Assembly (NCBI GenBank): GCA_025517525.1
Contig: JAOPJZ010000001.1
Coordinates: 186,001-250,000 of the forward strand
Source: Natronosalvus hydrolyticus
GTDB lineage: Archaea > Halobacteriota > Halobacteria > Halobacteriales > Natrialbaceae
DNA length: 64,000 nucleotides
Reading direction: 5' to 3'
The translations under genes and the position numbers were made by a program. Under the pieces are notes generated by a model, which worked only from the letters and a program-made list of their open reading frames with translations, was not told the DNA's origin and searched no databases. This document shows positions 43,301-52,661 of the stretch, one piece after another (positions within the stretch are counted from its first letter, which is position 1; every line of letters begins with the position of its first letter).

Positions 43301-44310
43301 TCGACGCGGGAAAGCTGGTCGACTGCGAGGTCGTAGTCGTGGTGACTTCCCTCGAGGACCTCGAGTCTGTCGAGAAAGTAGGGGGCGTCGAAGTCGTCGA
43401 AATTCCAGCCCGTTAAGACGTCTGGATCCGTTTCATCGATGTACGAGATAAACGCCTCGAGCATCGCTTCCTCTGTATCGAACGCACGAATCTCGTGTTC
43501 GATGTCGCCTTCGATGGGTTCGTACTCGGTGAGGTCGTCGGGAACCTTTCCGTCGCCCTCGTCGGCTTCGAACACCCAGAGGATGTACTCGTCCCGGTAG
43601 GAATCGTGGCTGGCCAGGCAGATGATTGGCTCTTCGCCGTCTTCGGGGAACCCGTTTCGGTCGTCGACCTCGATGTCGAACGTCTGGACCCGCGGCTCGG
43701 CCTCGACTTCGCAGGCCTCGAGTTCGGTGTGTGGGACGACCAGACTTCCGTCGTCCGCCCGGCGCTCTGGAACCCGGACGCCGCTTCGGATGTCCTTATC
43801 GATCAGGAGGCGATTCGGGAAGAGGATGTCCGCCTCGTAGTGGTCGAACTCGTCACGAATCTGGCCGACATCGCGTGGTGTCTGGCCGAAGATTTTGGTC
43901 AGGTTCTGGCCACGGATACTCTCGTAGCGCTCGCCGTTTTCGTCGGTTTCCTCCCAGTCCGTAATGCGCTCGTTTCGCTCGAGGCGATCGACATCGAGCG
44001 TATCCGTCGGGGCATAAAAATATGGCTTGAAGCCGAGCACCTGGATATGCTCGAGTTCGTTGTCGGTCGTTCGGCCGAAGACGTGGACGATAGGATGTTC
44101 GTCGTCGCCGTACCCAGCGACCGTGTAATCGACCTGCATCACGGCGACCTCGAGCGTACCCTCGGGCTCGGGAAGCGTTTCGCGCTGCACGTCGATCACC
44201 TCGCTCGCACTCGAGCCGCCGTTGCCGGCGACGTGGGCGGCTTCTGCTGCCGGGCGCTCGTCGCCGTCCCCGGCGAACGCGTCCAACCCAGTCTGCCCCG
44301 AATCAGTCAT
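40345..44310 (-). CDS. polB: Family B DNA polymerase PolB with intein
   Basis: 1321-aa precursor; 909 aa after intein removal. Exonuclease motifs are FDIEVDD (Exo I), GWNFDDFDAPYF (Exo II) and YNLRDVELC (Exo III). Polymerase motifs are LKSLYPM (A), the interrupted KVIMN/SLYG (B) and YGDTDSVM (C). The uracil-sensing N-terminus is present. The C-terminal PIP-like end QTGLDTFM would bind PCNA. An open extension exists upstream, but the ATG at 44310 has TTTTTACC 27 nt before it. Replicative polymerase, neighbour of rad50-mre11 as in other haloarchaea. Confidence 0.97.
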   Translation of the reverse strand: MTDSGQTGLDAFAGDGDERPAAEAAHVAGNGGSSASEVIDVQRETLPEPEGTLEVAVMQVDYTVAGYGDDEHPIVHVFGRTTDNELEHIQVLGFKPYFYAPTDTLDVDRLERNERITDWEETDENGERYESIRGQNLTKIFGQTPRDVGQIRDEFDHYEADILFPNRLLIDKDIRSGVRVPERRADDGSLVVPHTELEACEVEAEPRVQTFDIEVDDRNGFPEDGEEPIICLASHDSYRDEYILWVFEADEGDGKVPDDLTEYEPIEGDIEHEIRAFDTEEAMLEAFISYIDETDPDVLTGWNFDDFDAPYFLDRLEVLEGSHHDYDLAVDQLSRVDEVWRSNWGGPDIKGRVVFDLLYGYQRMVFSELDSYRLDAVGEAELGVGKERYAGSIGDLWENDPKRLLEYNLRDVELCVELDRQQSIVAFWDEVRSFVGCKLEDAPTPGDTVDMYVLHEAYGRFALPSKGQQEAGEEYEGGAVFEPITGVKENVTVLDLKSLYPMCMTTINASPETRVDPDEYDGETFVAPTEPEPTHFRQEPDGVMREMITELLAEREEKKSLRNEYEPGTQPYEQYDRQQGAVKVIMNCFTPDTEVLTPEGVQNVTALEVGDEVYSLHPETMRMEVKPVTETHAYPDYTNELIDIQTSKIDFRVTPNHRMLVRKNERNGITEDTYRFVEAGSLDQATNYELPHDWDGPGGDTLETVDLTRMIDEEYEVWVRPSVHGHTFTAELGWTPRRVPKADVGQTGYVFTAEEFEANREYIEEVCERSFVHLESGRKWIPRTFDGDAFLDLLAWYITEGNVYTSETKEFNGKTRGSATTVKIAQNVVPVADGGVDHHMTIGSLLEGMGFDCYVDDRCYQFTSKLFGEFLRETCGDNSFEKRIPDFVFECSRRQKRRFLETLIDGDGDWQTNSWRYTTSSEKLRDDVLRLCAHLGLTGSYNHDSGSWRIYVTEDSKNTLRMHRSSSRSTAEDGVYCVTVADNHSLLAGRNGKFQFVGQSLYGVSGWERFRLYDKEAASAITATGREVIEFTEQASNEISYDVAYGDTDSVMLELGPDVSTEEAIEQSFEIEEYVNGRYDDFALEELNAEFHRFQIEFEKLYRRFFQAGTKKRYAGHIVWKEGKDVDDIDITGFEYKRSDIAPITKEVQHRVIEMIVRDGDIDAVTEYVAGVIDNFLEGEVSLDEIAIPGGIGKRLDNYDTDTAQVRGAKYANRMLGTNFDRGSKPKRLYLDRVDPAFFRRLENEEGLDPHTDPVYGAFKRDPDVICFEYEDQIPDAFSVDYDKMLEKTLQGPIERILEALGMSWDEVKSGQEQTGLDTFM
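41314..42549 (-). other. Intein in PolB motif B (412 aa, with LAGLIDADG endonuclease)
   Basis: Precursor residues 588-999. It begins with Cys (CFTPDTEVLT, block A), then TPNHRMLV (block B, His present). Two LAGLIDADG-type motifs lie at LLAWYITEG and TLIDGDGDW, so the homing endonuclease looks intact. Block F is VYCVTVADNHSLLAGRNGK. The C-terminus is FVGQ followed by extein Ser, instead of the usual His-Asn; splicing chemistry is therefore non-canonical. The site lies between Asn and Ser of NSLYG (the pol-b type site). Confidence 0.93.
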
Positions 44311-44334
44311 GATATCCTGCTTTGTAGGCGTCCG

Positions 44335-44342
44335 GTAAAAAC
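44335..44342 (-). promoter_or_regulatory. TATA box of polB
   Basis: TTTTTACC on the minus strand lies 25-32 nt upstream of the polB ATG, consistent with a leaderless transcript and supporting that start. Confidence 0.55.
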
Positions 44343-44461
44343 CCACTCGAATCGCGTGGCAACTCCTCGGAGGGAGTATGGTGAACACCTGTTTGACAGA
44401 CAACAGCTGGGCAACAAGACATATAACGTGGTAACACATAGCATGGGGTGAGGTAATTGCC

Positions 44462-44638
44462 GTGTCTATCCGTGTTAATGACGATACGACGGACGGAAGC
44501 GAACCGCGTGGCCAACCCGATGGAACGGCCACGATCGAGTCATACGAAACGGACGAGGGCGTCGTCTTCTATGACGCCGAAAATCCCCTCGCGTGGGTAG
44601 AGACCACGCGAACACTCTCGCTCGAAGAACTCGCCTGA
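44462..44638 (+). CDS. Small haloarchaeal protein (DUF7331-like)
   Basis: 58 aa starting at GTG 44462. The C-terminal part GVVFYDAENPLAWVETTRTLSL fits a small haloarchaeal family of unknown function. N-terminal half is acidic and disordered. GGTGAGG lies a few bases upstream and may act as a ribosome-binding site, unusual among the leaderless genes here. Divergent from polB; conserved neighbourhood with the next two genes and rad50. Confidence 0.65.
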   Translation: MSIRVNDDTTDGSEPRGQPDGTATIESYETDEGVVFYDAENPLAWVETTRTLSLEELA

Positions 44639-44736
44639 TCGGTGTACAGGCGTTATCCCGTTTGCTACTTTTCGCCGAATCAGCGACCATACACCAACGC
44701 GAACGTTTTTTGCACACTGCGAACGTCCTCTCACGT

Positions 44737-45099
44737 GTGGACCTCGAGCCGAGCGAGCACGAACCGGACGAGTACGACCCCGAAGCGGAGTTTCGGGATC
44801 CAACCAGCGACTCGCTCACGATCCCGGACGTTTCCGGAAACGCCGGAAATACCAATCCGCAGCTGACGACCCAGTTCTGGGTGCTCGTGATGGTCATCAA
44901 GGCGGCACTCATCGCCCTCTCACTCGGCGCGCTCTTTCTCATCTTTCAGACAAATCAACGGTTCGGCTGGCTCTTGCTGGGTGGCGGACTCCTGCTCACG
45001 ATGTTTGCGCTCAGACGCTATCGGGACGTGTCCGCAACCCTCGAGGCTGCAGAGGATGAAGAAACGACGACCACAGACGAAATGCCGGAGGATGCATGA
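44737..45099 (+). CDS. Haloarchaeal two-helix membrane protein (DUF7322-like)
   Basis: 120 aa from GTG 44737. An acidic N-terminus (EPSEHEPDEYDPEAEF) precedes two hydrophobic helices (FWVLVMVIKAALIALSLGALFLIF and FGWLLLGGGLLLTMFAL) and an acidic tail. The start is supported by a T-rich TATA-like stretch about 28 nt upstream. Overlaps the next gene by 4 nt, so the pair is coupled. Function unknown. Confidence 0.72.
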   Translation: MDLEPSEHEPDEYDPEAEFRDPTSDSLTIPDVSGNAGNTNPQLTTQFWVLVMVIKAALIALSLGALFLIFQTNQRFGWLLLGGGLLLTMFALRRYRDVSATLEAAEDEETTTTDEMPEDA

Positions 45100-45533
45100 A
45101 CGTCGTCGTCGATACCGACGGCACTCGGTACCTCCTGCTCAAACGCTCGAGTGACTCGAGTCTCGTGCGCGATCCGGAAACGAACGTCACGAAACACGTC
45201 GAAAACGACCGTCTCGAGTACCTCGAGGGCGAGTCACCGTTAGAAACCGCCGCCAAGGCAATCCCGGACGATATCCGTACTCTGGTACTCGCGACGCCCG
45301 ATGCGCGAACGCTAGGCCTGCTCATCGAACTCGCCGACAGGGAGCCGCTGGGCGTCCGGGAACTGCTCGAAACATCTGATTTCTGTGAAAGCGACCTGCA
45401 CGGGCGGCTTACCCTGTTGACGGCTGCCGGCGTGCTCGCTGAAACCCGAGTCGGTGGCGAACGCGGCTATCGGGTCACCGAGTCGATGCGGCAAACGCTC
45501 GACACGCTTCGATCGCTCTCACCCGAGGAGTAG
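45096..45533 (+). CDS. Haloarchaeal winged-helix-like protein (DUF7346-like)
   Basis: 145 aa. An N-terminal beta-rich segment (VVVDTDGTRYLLLKR) is followed by a C-terminal HTH-like region (PLGVRELLETSDFCESDLHGRLTLLTAAGVL). A DNA-binding role is possible but unproved. Translationally coupled to the upstream membrane protein; its end converges on rad50, 47 nt away. Conserved next to polB and rad50 in haloarchaea (from memory, not checked). Confidence 0.75.
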   Translation: MNVVVDTDGTRYLLLKRSSDSSLVRDPETNVTKHVENDRLEYLEGESPLETAAKAIPDDIRTLVLATPDARTLGLLIELADREPLGVRELLETSDFCESDLHGRLTLLTAAGVLAETRVGGERGYRVTESMRQTLDTLRSLSPEE

Positions 45534-45580
45534 TCGGACATGAGGGGGAGCCGGATCCGAAGGATACTCCGATCTGAGCG

Positions 45581-48289
45581 TTAGTCGGACTCGGCGGCGA
45601 GTAACGCGGCTTCCGGTGGCTCACCGCGTTCGATACGGGAGCGATTCGAGGTGGCGTCTTTCTCGACCCGTACGAGGTCATCGGCGGCCCCGACCAGTTC
45701 CTCGTCATGGCTGACCACGAGGATCTGTTCGACGCCCAACTGGCGCATCGACTCGATGAGCGAAACCAGCTGGGTGACGTGGCCCGAATCGAGAAACACC
45801 GTCGGCTCGTCCAGAATCAACGGTGGCATCGGCGCTGCCCCCTCGACACCCTCGGCGAGCAACCGATAGATCGCACAGCGAAGACTCAAATTAAACAGCG
45901 CCCGCTCGCCACCCGACAGCTGTTCGGGTTCCAGCGCTTCGCCGTCTTTCTGATAGACGGTTAGTCGATACGACCCGTCGAGATCGATGGAGGCGTAGGA
46001 ATCGTTCTGATACACCAGTTCGAACGTCTCGTTGAGCAGGCGCTCGAGCGTATCGACGTTTCGCTGGCGCAGTTCGGCCCGCAGTTCCCCGTACGTCGTC
46101 TGCAGGGTTTCGGCTTCGTCGTACAACGATTGTAAGTCGTCACACCGCTCCTGGACGCGGTCGACGTCCGCCCGCAGTGCCTCGAGGTCCTCGAGTTCCT
46201 GTTCGACGGCCCCGATTGCGCTCTGTACCTCCTCGCGCGTCTCCTCGAGTTCTTCGAGTCTGGGTTCGACCTGCTCGAGGTAGTCCTGCGCATTTTGCTT
46301 TTTGGTCTTGGCTGCCTCCAGCTTTGAGGGGTCGAACTCGGCCTCGAGTTCCCGTTTTCGGTCGCGTTTTTCGGTAAGGCGGTCCCGTCGCTCGTCGTTC
46401 AACTCGGCTTTACTCTCGCGTTTCTCGCGTAACGTGTCGGTTTTTTGCTCGAGGTCGGCGATTCGGTCAGTTTGTTCCGCAACGGTCTCGAGGGTTTCGC
46501 GTTCGCTGCGTATCTCGGCGCGTTCGGCGTTGATCTCTCCGAGTTGCTCTCGTGCCGACTCGATTTCGGCGTCGATATCGGCTCCCGTTTCGCGCTTGGT
46601 CGCTGCCGTCTCCTCCAGTTCGTTCGCCCGCTCGAGCAGCGTTTCACGGCGCTCGCGACGTTCCTCGAGTCGTCCGCGTTTCTCCTCGAGGAGCGTCGTC
46701 GCATCGCTGATCCGTTCTTCAGTCTCGCGAACCGTCCGTTCGGCTTCGACCAGCGATTCAGCCGTCTCGAGCGCCCCACGAGCTTCCTCGAGGTCTTCGC
46801 GGTGTGAGTCTCGCGTCGCCTCCAGTTCGGCGAGTTCGTCGTGACGCTCCTCGAGAACGTCGACGTGTGGTGAATCCTCCACTGGCTGACCACACTCGGG
46901 GCATTTTCCTTCGGCGAGGAGGGCCTCGCCTTCCTCGATCGACGCCTCGAGCGCCTCGATTTGCGCGTCTATCGATGCCAGTTCGGACTGACACCCATCA
47001 CGCATTTCGACACATTGTTCGTGATAGGTCGTTGCCTCACCGACGTCGACCGGGGCTCCCTCGAACGTCGCCCGTGCCGTCTCTATTGTCTCCTCGAGGT
47101 CCGCTCGCTTGTCGACCCATTGCTCGATGGCTGCCTCCTCTCCCTCGATAGTCTCGGCCAGTTCCGACGCCTCCGTTCTCGCCTCAGCAGCCTCAGCCTC
47201 GAGTTCTTCGGCACGTGATTGCAAGGTCTCGAGTTCGTTCTGTTTCCCTTCGATTTCGATCTGCTGGGTTTGTAACTGGTCTCGAAGCTCCTCGTCGTGT
47301 TCCTCAAGGGTTTCGAGACGACCCTCGACAGTTTCGCGAATCTCGGTTTCGTCGGACGATTCCCCCGAAATACCGAGGTCTACTGACGCCAGTTGTTCGT
47401 CCCGGTTTATTTCCGTCTCCTCCCGTTCGTCCTCGAGCGCAGTGATCGCTTCGAGCAGTTCTTCGCGTTCGGATTCAGTCTCCTTGATCGTCGAACGCAA
47501 CGCCTCGAGTTCCTCCTCGAGTTCGTCGATTTCTGTTCGCGTATCCTCGTACTCTTCGAGTATCGTCACTGCTTCCTCGAGTGTCGCCCGTGCTGCGTCG
47601 CGTTGCTCGGTGTAATTGTCAATCTGTTCGGTAATCTCAGCGCGACGACTTTCGAGCCCGTTGAGTCGCTCGTGTAACTCCTTGCGCTCTTTCTGTTCGA
47701 TCTGTTCTCGCAGTTTCTCGAGTGCCCCTTCCTGTCGGTCGAGCACGTCCTTGACGCCGAGACGCGCTTCGCTCGCGCGCTCTCGGTAGGTCTCGAGTGC
47801 GCCCAACTGGAGCAACTCATCGATCATGTCCTGGCGCTCACGTGGCGAGGCGTGAATCAGCTTGTTGACTTCGCCCTGCCTGACGTACGCACAGTTGACG
47901 AACGCATCAGCGTCCATTCGCAACAGTTCCGTGACCGCCTCACGAACGTCTCGAGCCCCCTCTATCGTGCCGTCGGGGAGCTCGAGTACGCAGGTCGTCG
48001 TGGTGGCTCGGTCGCCGCGAAGTTTCAACTCGCGCTGAATACGGTACTGTGCACCATCGTGGCTGAAGGCGAGTTCGACCGAGGTTTCCTCCTCGCCGGT
48101 GGTGATGACGTCGTCGAGCGTTCGATTATCGAGCGCCTTCGACCCGTACAGAGCGAAGAATATCGCCTCGAGCAGCGTCGATTTGCCGCTGCCATTGACC
48201 CCGTGGACGACGGTAACGCCGTCTTCGAGCCCCAGTTCGGCTTCCCCGTAGCACTTGAAGTTTTTCAGTCTGAGCGAAAGTACTCTCAT
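45581..48289 (-). CDS. rad50: DNA double-strand break repair ATPase Rad50
   Basis: 902 aa SMC-like protein. Walker A is GVNGSGKST (about 30-38). Two long coiled coils flank the zinc hook CPECGQP (about 456-462). The C-terminal half has QLSGGERAL and Walker [12 protein letters not shown]. With Mre11 it tethers and processes broken ends. The ATG overlaps the mre11 stop by 4 nt, so the two are translationally coupled. Length and coil size are normal for archaea. Confidence 0.97.
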   Translation of the reverse strand: MRVLSLRLKNFKCYGEAELGLEDGVTVVHGVNGSGKSTLLEAIFFALYGSKALDNRTLDDVITTGEEETSVELAFSHDGAQYRIQRELKLRGDRATTTTCVLELPDGTIEGARDVREAVTELLRMDADAFVNCAYVRQGEVNKLIHASPRERQDMIDELLQLGALETYRERASEARLGVKDVLDRQEGALEKLREQIEQKERKELHERLNGLESRRAEITEQIDNYTEQRDAARATLEEAVTILEEYEDTRTEIDELEEELEALRSTIKETESEREELLEAITALEDEREETEINRDEQLASVDLGISGESSDETEIRETVEGRLETLEEHDEELRDQLQTQQIEIEGKQNELETLQSRAEELEAEAAEARTEASELAETIEGEEAAIEQWVDKRADLEETIETARATFEGAPVDVGEATTYHEQCVEMRDGCQSELASIDAQIEALEASIEEGEALLAEGKCPECGQPVEDSPHVDVLEERHDELAELEATRDSHREDLEEARGALETAESLVEAERTVRETEERISDATTLLEEKRGRLEERRERRETLLERANELEETAATKRETGADIDAEIESAREQLGEINAERAEIRSERETLETVAEQTDRIADLEQKTDTLREKRESKAELNDERRDRLTEKRDRKRELEAEFDPSKLEAAKTKKQNAQDYLEQVEPRLEELEETREEVQSAIGAVEQELEDLEALRADVDRVQERCDDLQSLYDEAETLQTTYGELRAELRQRNVDTLERLLNETFELVYQNDSYASIDLDGSYRLTVYQKDGEALEPEQLSGGERALFNLSLRCAIYRLLAEGVEGAAPMPPLILDEPTVFLDSGHVTQLVSLIESMRQLGVEQILVVSHDEELVGAADDLVRVEKDATSNRSRIERGEPPEAALLAAESD

Positions 48290-49596
48290 GCGAAATCACC
48301 CAGTGAAGTCGTCGACTCTTTCGATTCGTCGCTTTCATCGACGCTCTCTGTCTCGCCTCCGTCGTTCGAGGGTGTTACGTCGCTTGCGCTCACCTCCGCG
48401 GGGTCGCCATCTCCATCGGCATCTCCGGAGAGCGAATCGGCCAGCGTGTTCGCCTCCTCGGGCTGTCGCTTCGGCGCGGGTGCGAACGCCGAATCGTCGG
48501 CCTCGAGCAGTTCCATCACGCGCCGTTCGACGGCCTCCCGAACGTTCGATTCCGCCAGATCGTCGTCACGCACGGTTTCGTCGATCTCGAGGGCTGCATC
48601 ACTGAGCCCCATCTCCCGCACGCGTTCACGGACGGCAGCGTCCGGATCTGCGAAACTGACAGACACCTCGTCGTCGGTGTCGGCTATCTCCCGTCGGTCG
48701 TTGACCCGAGCGACCAGTGCGCCTCGCTCGAGGGCTAACTCCTCGACCGTTGCGGGCGTAATCGTCCGCCCGTCGCCTTCGATGGTGACGATGACGACGG
48801 CATCCTCGAGGTCGTATTCTCGAACGCGTTTCTGGACACGGTCGATTCCCTCGTCTTCGCCCAGTTCGACGTCGACAAACACGAATTCACGGGTGTTGGG
48901 AACGGATCGTCGGCTGATGGTGACGTCACTTTCGAAGGTGACGAGATTGTAGCCGCGGTCGTCTCGCTCGCTCGCACTCGCGCGCTCGGTAGAGCCACAG
49001 TAGGTGACCCAGGTATCTCGGACTTCGGCGGTATCTGGGGCGTGGTTGTCCCCCAGTAACAGCGCGTCGAAGGCCACGTTCGAGCGCTCGAGGACGGTTT
49101 CGGTGTCCCAATCGGCGTGAGCGAACGGTTCGAACAGGCCGTGGCTGACGAGCGCCGTATGCTCGGCGTCCTCGGGAACGGGGTCGAAGTCGTAGGCGAG
49201 AGCCTCGCGTCTCGAGCGTGGCACGAAATCGAGGCCGTAAAGCGCCAGGTCGTCGACCACCACGGGGGACGCTCCGAGTCGGGTTGCCAGCCCCAGATCC
49301 GCAAAGAGGTCGAGCCACTGGGCGTCTCGCTTCCCTTCGTGGTTCCCGACGACGGCGAGGAACGGAATGTTGGCCTCGGCCAGCCGTCGCAAGATTTCGA
49401 CGGTCCCCTGGAGATCGATCAGGCTGGGGCGTCGGTCGTGAAAGAGGTCCCCAGCGTGAACGAGTGCATCGACGTCGTCGGCAATTGCATCGTCAGCGAC
49501 TTCGCTGAACGCCTCGAGAAAGTCCCGTCGTCGCTCGGGCGTGTTGTACTGCTGGTACCCGATATGGGTGTCGCCCGTGTGTATCACCCGCGTCAT
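48286..49596 (-). CDS. mre11: DNA double-strand break repair nuclease Mre11
   Basis: 436 aa. Phosphoesterase motifs are [27 protein letters not shown] and LGDNHAP, the two-Mn active site for 3'-5' exo and endonuclease activity. The C-terminal half holds the Rad50-binding region and an acidic disordered tail ([18 protein letters not shown]). First gene of the mre11-rad50 operon. Upstream gap of 112 nt to the convergent-side HTH gene. Confidence 0.96.
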   Translation of the reverse strand: MTRVIHTGDTHIGYQQYNTPERRRDFLEAFSEVADDAIADDVDALVHAGDLFHDRRPSLIDLQGTVEILRRLAEANIPFLAVVGNHEGKRDAQWLDLFADLGLATRLGASPVVVDDLALYGLDFVPRSRREALAYDFDPVPEDAEHTALVSHGLFEPFAHADWDTETVLERSNVAFDALLLGDNHAPDTAEVRDTWVTYCGSTERASASERDDRGYNLVTFESDVTISRRSVPNTREFVFVDVELGEDEGIDRVQKRVREYDLEDAVVIVTIEGDGRTITPATVEELALERGALVARVNDRREIADTDDEVSVSFADPDAAVRERVREMGLSDAALEIDETVRDDDLAESNVREAVERRVMELLEADDSAFAPAPKRQPEEANTLADSLSGDADGDGDPAEVSASDVTPSNDGGETESVDESDESKESTTSLGDFA

Positions 49597-49708
49597 CTAC
49601 GCCGACCTTGTTTGCCATCGCCTAAAGGGATTGCGTGACCGGGGTGAAAGTGAATAAAACTCGAGAACTCGTATGGTTCAACCGGCGAAGGGAGTAACAG
49701 TGATATTA

Positions 49709-49975
49709 CTATTCGATCTCGAGAGAGTACAGCCGCTTTCGTGCATCGGAGAACGAAAAGCGCGACTCGATGACGTTCTCTTCGTCCAGTCGGTTCAAGG
49801 CGTACCTGACCGTGCGGGCCGGGAGCAGACTTTCTTCGGCGATCTGTTGTTGGGTCATCGTCTCGTTATACTCGAGAACTTTCGCCACGAGTTTGGCGCT
49901 GGGTGGCAGTTCTCGGACGTCGTCCCACGTCCCTCTGTCGGGTTCACTCGTCTGGAACGGCTCTGATATGCTCAT
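49709..49975 (-). CDS. MarR-like HTH protein divergent from PAN
   Basis: 88 aa. HTH at about 28-75: [21 protein letters not shown], then [21 protein letters not shown] and a wing ([16 protein letters not shown]). No ligand domain. It is divergent from pan across 123 nt, with a short palindrome (49980) between its ATG and TATA-like box. Autoregulation and control of pan are plausible; no direct evidence. Confidence 0.85.
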   Translation of the reverse strand: MSISEPFQTSEPDRGTWDDVRELPPSAKLVAKVLEYNETMTQQQIAEESLLPARTVRYALNRLDEENVIESRFSFSDARKRLYSLEIE

Positions 49976-49979
49976 CGTA

Positions 49980-49993
49980 GCACAGGCTTGTGC
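49980..49993. promoter_or_regulatory. Palindrome at the HTH/pan divergent promoter
   Basis: GCACAGGCTTGTGC has 5-bp arms (GCACA/TGTGC) around GGCT. It begins 5 nt upstream of the HTH start codon. An AT-rich AATATTATTAC box lies about 26-38 nt upstream of that start. The position fits an operator that blocks initiation. Confidence 0.4.
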
Positions 49994-50098
49994 ATACAGG
50001 GTAATAATATTTACTGTTTCATATTATGTTTGTTGGTAATTCTACAGGGAGTGTATCGACCCGAAGCCTCTTATGACCTACAGCCCTACCTGCGAGTA

Positions 50099-51316
50099 AT
50101 GAGCGACACTGTGGAAGACGTCGATGTCCCATACGACGAGGACGAGGCGTCTCAACAGGAGAAAATACGGGCTCTCGAGGAGCGTCTTGAGGTGCTCGAG
50201 TCCCAGAACGAGGAGATGCGGGACAAACTCCTCGACGCAAACGCCGAGAATAACAAGTACCAGCAGAAACTCGAGCGCCTGACTCACGAGAACAAGAAAC
50301 TCAAACAGTCGCCGTTGTTCGTCGCGACCGTCCAGGAGATCATGGACGATGGCGTCATTATCAAACAACACGGCAACAATCAGGAAGCGCTGACGGAAGT
50401 CACCGACGAGATGCGAACAGAGCTCGAGCCGGACGCTCGAGTCGCGGTCAACAACTCGCTGTCGATCGTGAAATCGCTCTCGAGCGAGACGGATGTACGA
50501 GCGCGTGTGATGGAAGTCACCGAGAGCCCGGATGTCTCGTATGAGGATATCGGGGGTCTCGAGGAGCAGATGCAGGAGGTGCGAGAAACCGTCGAAATGC
50601 CACTCAAGAGCCCGGAGATGTTCACCGAGGTTGGCATCGACCCACCGAGTGGTGTCTTGCTGTACGGCCCGCCGGGGACCGGAAAGACGATGCTCGCGAA
50701 GGCGGTAGCGAACCAGACCGACGCCACCTTCATCAAGATGGCCGGCTCCGAACTGGTTCACAAGTTCATCGGCGAGGGTGCAAAACTGGTCCGTGACCTC
50801 TTCGAAGTGGCCCGCGAACACGAGCCAGCAGTGCTCTTTATCGACGAAATCGACGCCATCGCGGCAACACGCACGGAGTCGAAAACCTCCGGCGATGCCG
50901 AGGTTCAGCGGACGATGATGCAACTGCTCTCGGAGATGGACGGATTCGAAGATCGCGGCGAGATTCGTATCATTGCGGCGACGAACCGTTTCGATATGTT
51001 GGACCGGGCAATCTTGCGACCAGGCCGATTTGATCGCCTCATCGAAGTGCCCAAACCGACCGAAGAGGGACGGGAACTCATCTTCCAGATCCACACCCGC
51101 AACATGAACGTCGCCGACGACGTTGACTTCGCCGAACTCGCGGAGATAACGCCGGAGGCCTCCGGTGCTGACATCAAAGCCGTCTGTACCGAGGCCGGTA
51201 TGTTCGCAATTCGAGACGAGCGAACCGAGATCAGAATGGAAGACTTCCGCAGCGCCTGGGAGAAGGTTCAGGCCGAATCCGAGGAAGACCCCTCCGTCTC
51301 GAAGACGTTCGCCTAA
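50099..51316 (+). CDS. pan: Proteasome-activating nucleotidase PAN
   Basis: 405 aa AAA+ unfoldase for the 20S proteasome. N-terminal coiled coil at about 20-75, OB-like domain at about 80-140, then the AAA module: Walker A GPPGTGKT, pore loop with KFIGEG, Walker [13 protein letters not shown] with RPGRFDR. The C-terminus ends TFA rather than a standard hydrophobic-Tyr-X gate-opening motif. The upstream frame is open, but the ATG at 50099 gives the family start. AT-rich TATA-like sequence near 50020 implies a leader of about 50 nt. Confidence 0.96.
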   Translation: MSDTVEDVDVPYDEDEASQQEKIRALEERLEVLESQNEEMRDKLLDANAENNKYQQKLERLTHENKKLKQSPLFVATVQEIMDDGVIIKQHGNNQEALTEVTDEMRTELEPDARVAVNNSLSIVKSLSSETDVRARVMEVTESPDVSYEDIGGLEEQMQEVRETVEMPLKSPEMFTEVGIDPPSGVLLYGPPGTGKTMLAKAVANQTDATFIKMAGSELVHKFIGEGAKLVRDLFEVAREHEPAVLFIDEIDAIAATRTESKTSGDAEVQRTMMQLLSEMDGFEDRGEIRIIAATNRFDMLDRAILRPGRFDRLIEVPKPTEEGRELIFQIHTRNMNVADDVDFAELAEITPEASGADIKAVCTEAGMFAIRDERTEIRMEDFRSAWEKVQAESEEDPSVSKTFA

Positions 51317-51467
51317 GCGAAACCGTATCCTTTCCGTTTTGCACGACCGAGAGTCACCCGTTCGTCAACCGCGTATACAACCGACTGATGCGCTTACAAC
51401 AGATCGGGGCACTCGAGGAAGTAGATTCGCGCTCGAGTCCCGGTTCGAAAACTGACGACCGTACCGA

Positions 51468-51605
51468 TCACAGCGTGGCGAACGCCAGCCACGGCAGTCC
51501 GAACAGGACGAGCGTCATAATCGCGAGAATCAACAGGTAGCCAGCCCCCGTTCCAACGACCGTGAACCAGGATGGGTGATCGTACGCGGAAAGATCCAGT
51601 GTCAT
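51468..51605 (-). CDS. 45-aa single-helix membrane protein
   Basis: ATG at 51605. A short polar N-terminus (MTLDLSAYDHPSW) and one long hydrophobic helix (GAGYLLILAIMTLVLFGLPWL). Conserved-looking haloarchaeal miniprotein of unknown function. The upstream extension lacks coding character. It is divergent from guaAA (122 nt). Confidence 0.65.
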   Translation of the reverse strand: MTLDLSAYDHPSWFTVVGTGAGYLLILAIMTLVLFGLPWLAFATL

Positions 51606-51726
51606 ATCAGGAGGGTCTGGCGATGGAAGTATAAACGTACCGGGACCGCAACGGGCCAATGACCGCCATATTCGAGACCGGACGGGTTCGGACCGCTTTT
51701 ATCGCTCGAGTGGCTATCGAAGTCCA

Positions 51727-52287
51727 ATGACGACAATCGCTGTGGTGGACAATCACGGACAGTTCACCCATCTGGAACAACGTGCGTTGCGTGATCTCGG
51801 CGTCGACTGTGAGTTAGTCGATAACGATACTCCGCCCGAGGACCTCGAGGCCGATGGCATCGTGCTCTCCGGCGGTCCCGATATGAATCGTATCGGGCGC
51901 AGTGCGGACTATCTCGAGGACGGGCGTCCTGTCCTCGGGATCTGTCTCGGCATGCAGATCATGGCCAACGCGCTCGACGGCTCCGTCGGCGGCGGCGACT
52001 ACGGTGGCTACGCGGACGTCACCGTCGACATTCTCGAGGAGGCAGACCCGTTGATCGGCTCGCTTGCACCCGAGACGCGCGTCTGGGCGAGTCACGCCGA
52101 CGAAGTCAAGACGCTCCCGACGGGGTTCACGCTCACCGCCTCGAGTGACGTCTGTGGCGTCGAGGCAATGAGCGACACCGAGCGAAACCTCTACGGCGTG
52201 CAGTGGCATCCCGAGGTAGCCCACACGGCAGAAGGCGACGAAGTCTTCGAGAACTTTCTCGCGATCGTCGAGTCAGCGTCGACGTAA
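51727..52287 (+). CDS. guaAA: GMP synthase glutaminase subunit GuaAA
   Basis: 186 aa class I glutamine amidotransferase. The nucleophile Cys is in LGICLGMQ (near 77), and QWHPEV supplies His/Glu. In archaea the amidotransferase and the ATP-pyrophosphatase are separate proteins; only the former is here. Supplies ammonia for XMP to GMP. Monocistronic. Confidence 0.95.
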   Translation: MTTIAVVDNHGQFTHLEQRALRDLGVDCELVDNDTPPEDLEADGIVLSGGPDMNRIGRSADYLEDGRPVLGICLGMQIMANALDGSVGGGDYGGYADVTVDILEEADPLIGSLAPETRVWASHADEVKTLPTGFTLTASSDVCGVEAMSDTERNLYGVQWHPEVAHTAEGDEVFENFLAIVESAST

Positions 52288-52611
52288 CAACCGAAACAAT
52301 TCACTCGCGAATTGCCCTCGATCCGAGCGAGTACCACTGCATCGCTGCAACCCCCATTTCGTCGCGTTCCAGACGGTGAGATGTCATTACAACGTTGATG
52401 ACTACCTCGAGAACGTGGATTTACGGCGCTTTTCGTCTTTCGTTCGGTGAGTAATACTGTTGTACCCGTCGAGAGCTACCACCCGTGAGTCGTCTTCACA
52501 TCGTGGTCGGCGCTGCATCCAACGACGTTACCCGTAATGGTCGACTGTTCCAACTGACAATCGAATCTCGTCACGTTGTGTGGGTGCTTTTCTGTAGAAA
52601 TATAGCGTTTC

Positions 52612-52629
52612 GGTGGCAAAGGTGCCACC
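52612..52629. promoter_or_regulatory. Perfect palindrome just upstream of the TATA box of the ABC importer
   Basis: GGTGGCA (52612-52618) and TGCCACC (52623-52629) are exact reverse complements around AAGG. The right arm ends 3 nt before TTATATT, covering the BRE. A bound regulator could recruit or block TFB here. Confidence 0.6.
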
Positions 52630-52632
52630 TCG

Positions 52633-52639
52633 TTATATT
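52633..52639 (+). promoter_or_regulatory. TATA box of the solute-binding protein gene
   Basis: TTATATT about 26 nt before the ATG at 52662; supports leaderless transcription and that start. Confidence 0.65.
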
Positions 52640-52661
52640 CTGTGACACCGATCCGACACCT

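Larger units (their letters stand above)
52288..52661. other. Intergenic region with operator-like palindrome and promoter
   Basis: 374 bases. No coding frame looks real. The right end holds the perfect palindrome at 52612-52629 and a TATA box at 52633-52639 for the ABC binding-protein gene. The remainder shows no repeat or RNA fold I can identify. Confidence 0.5.
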
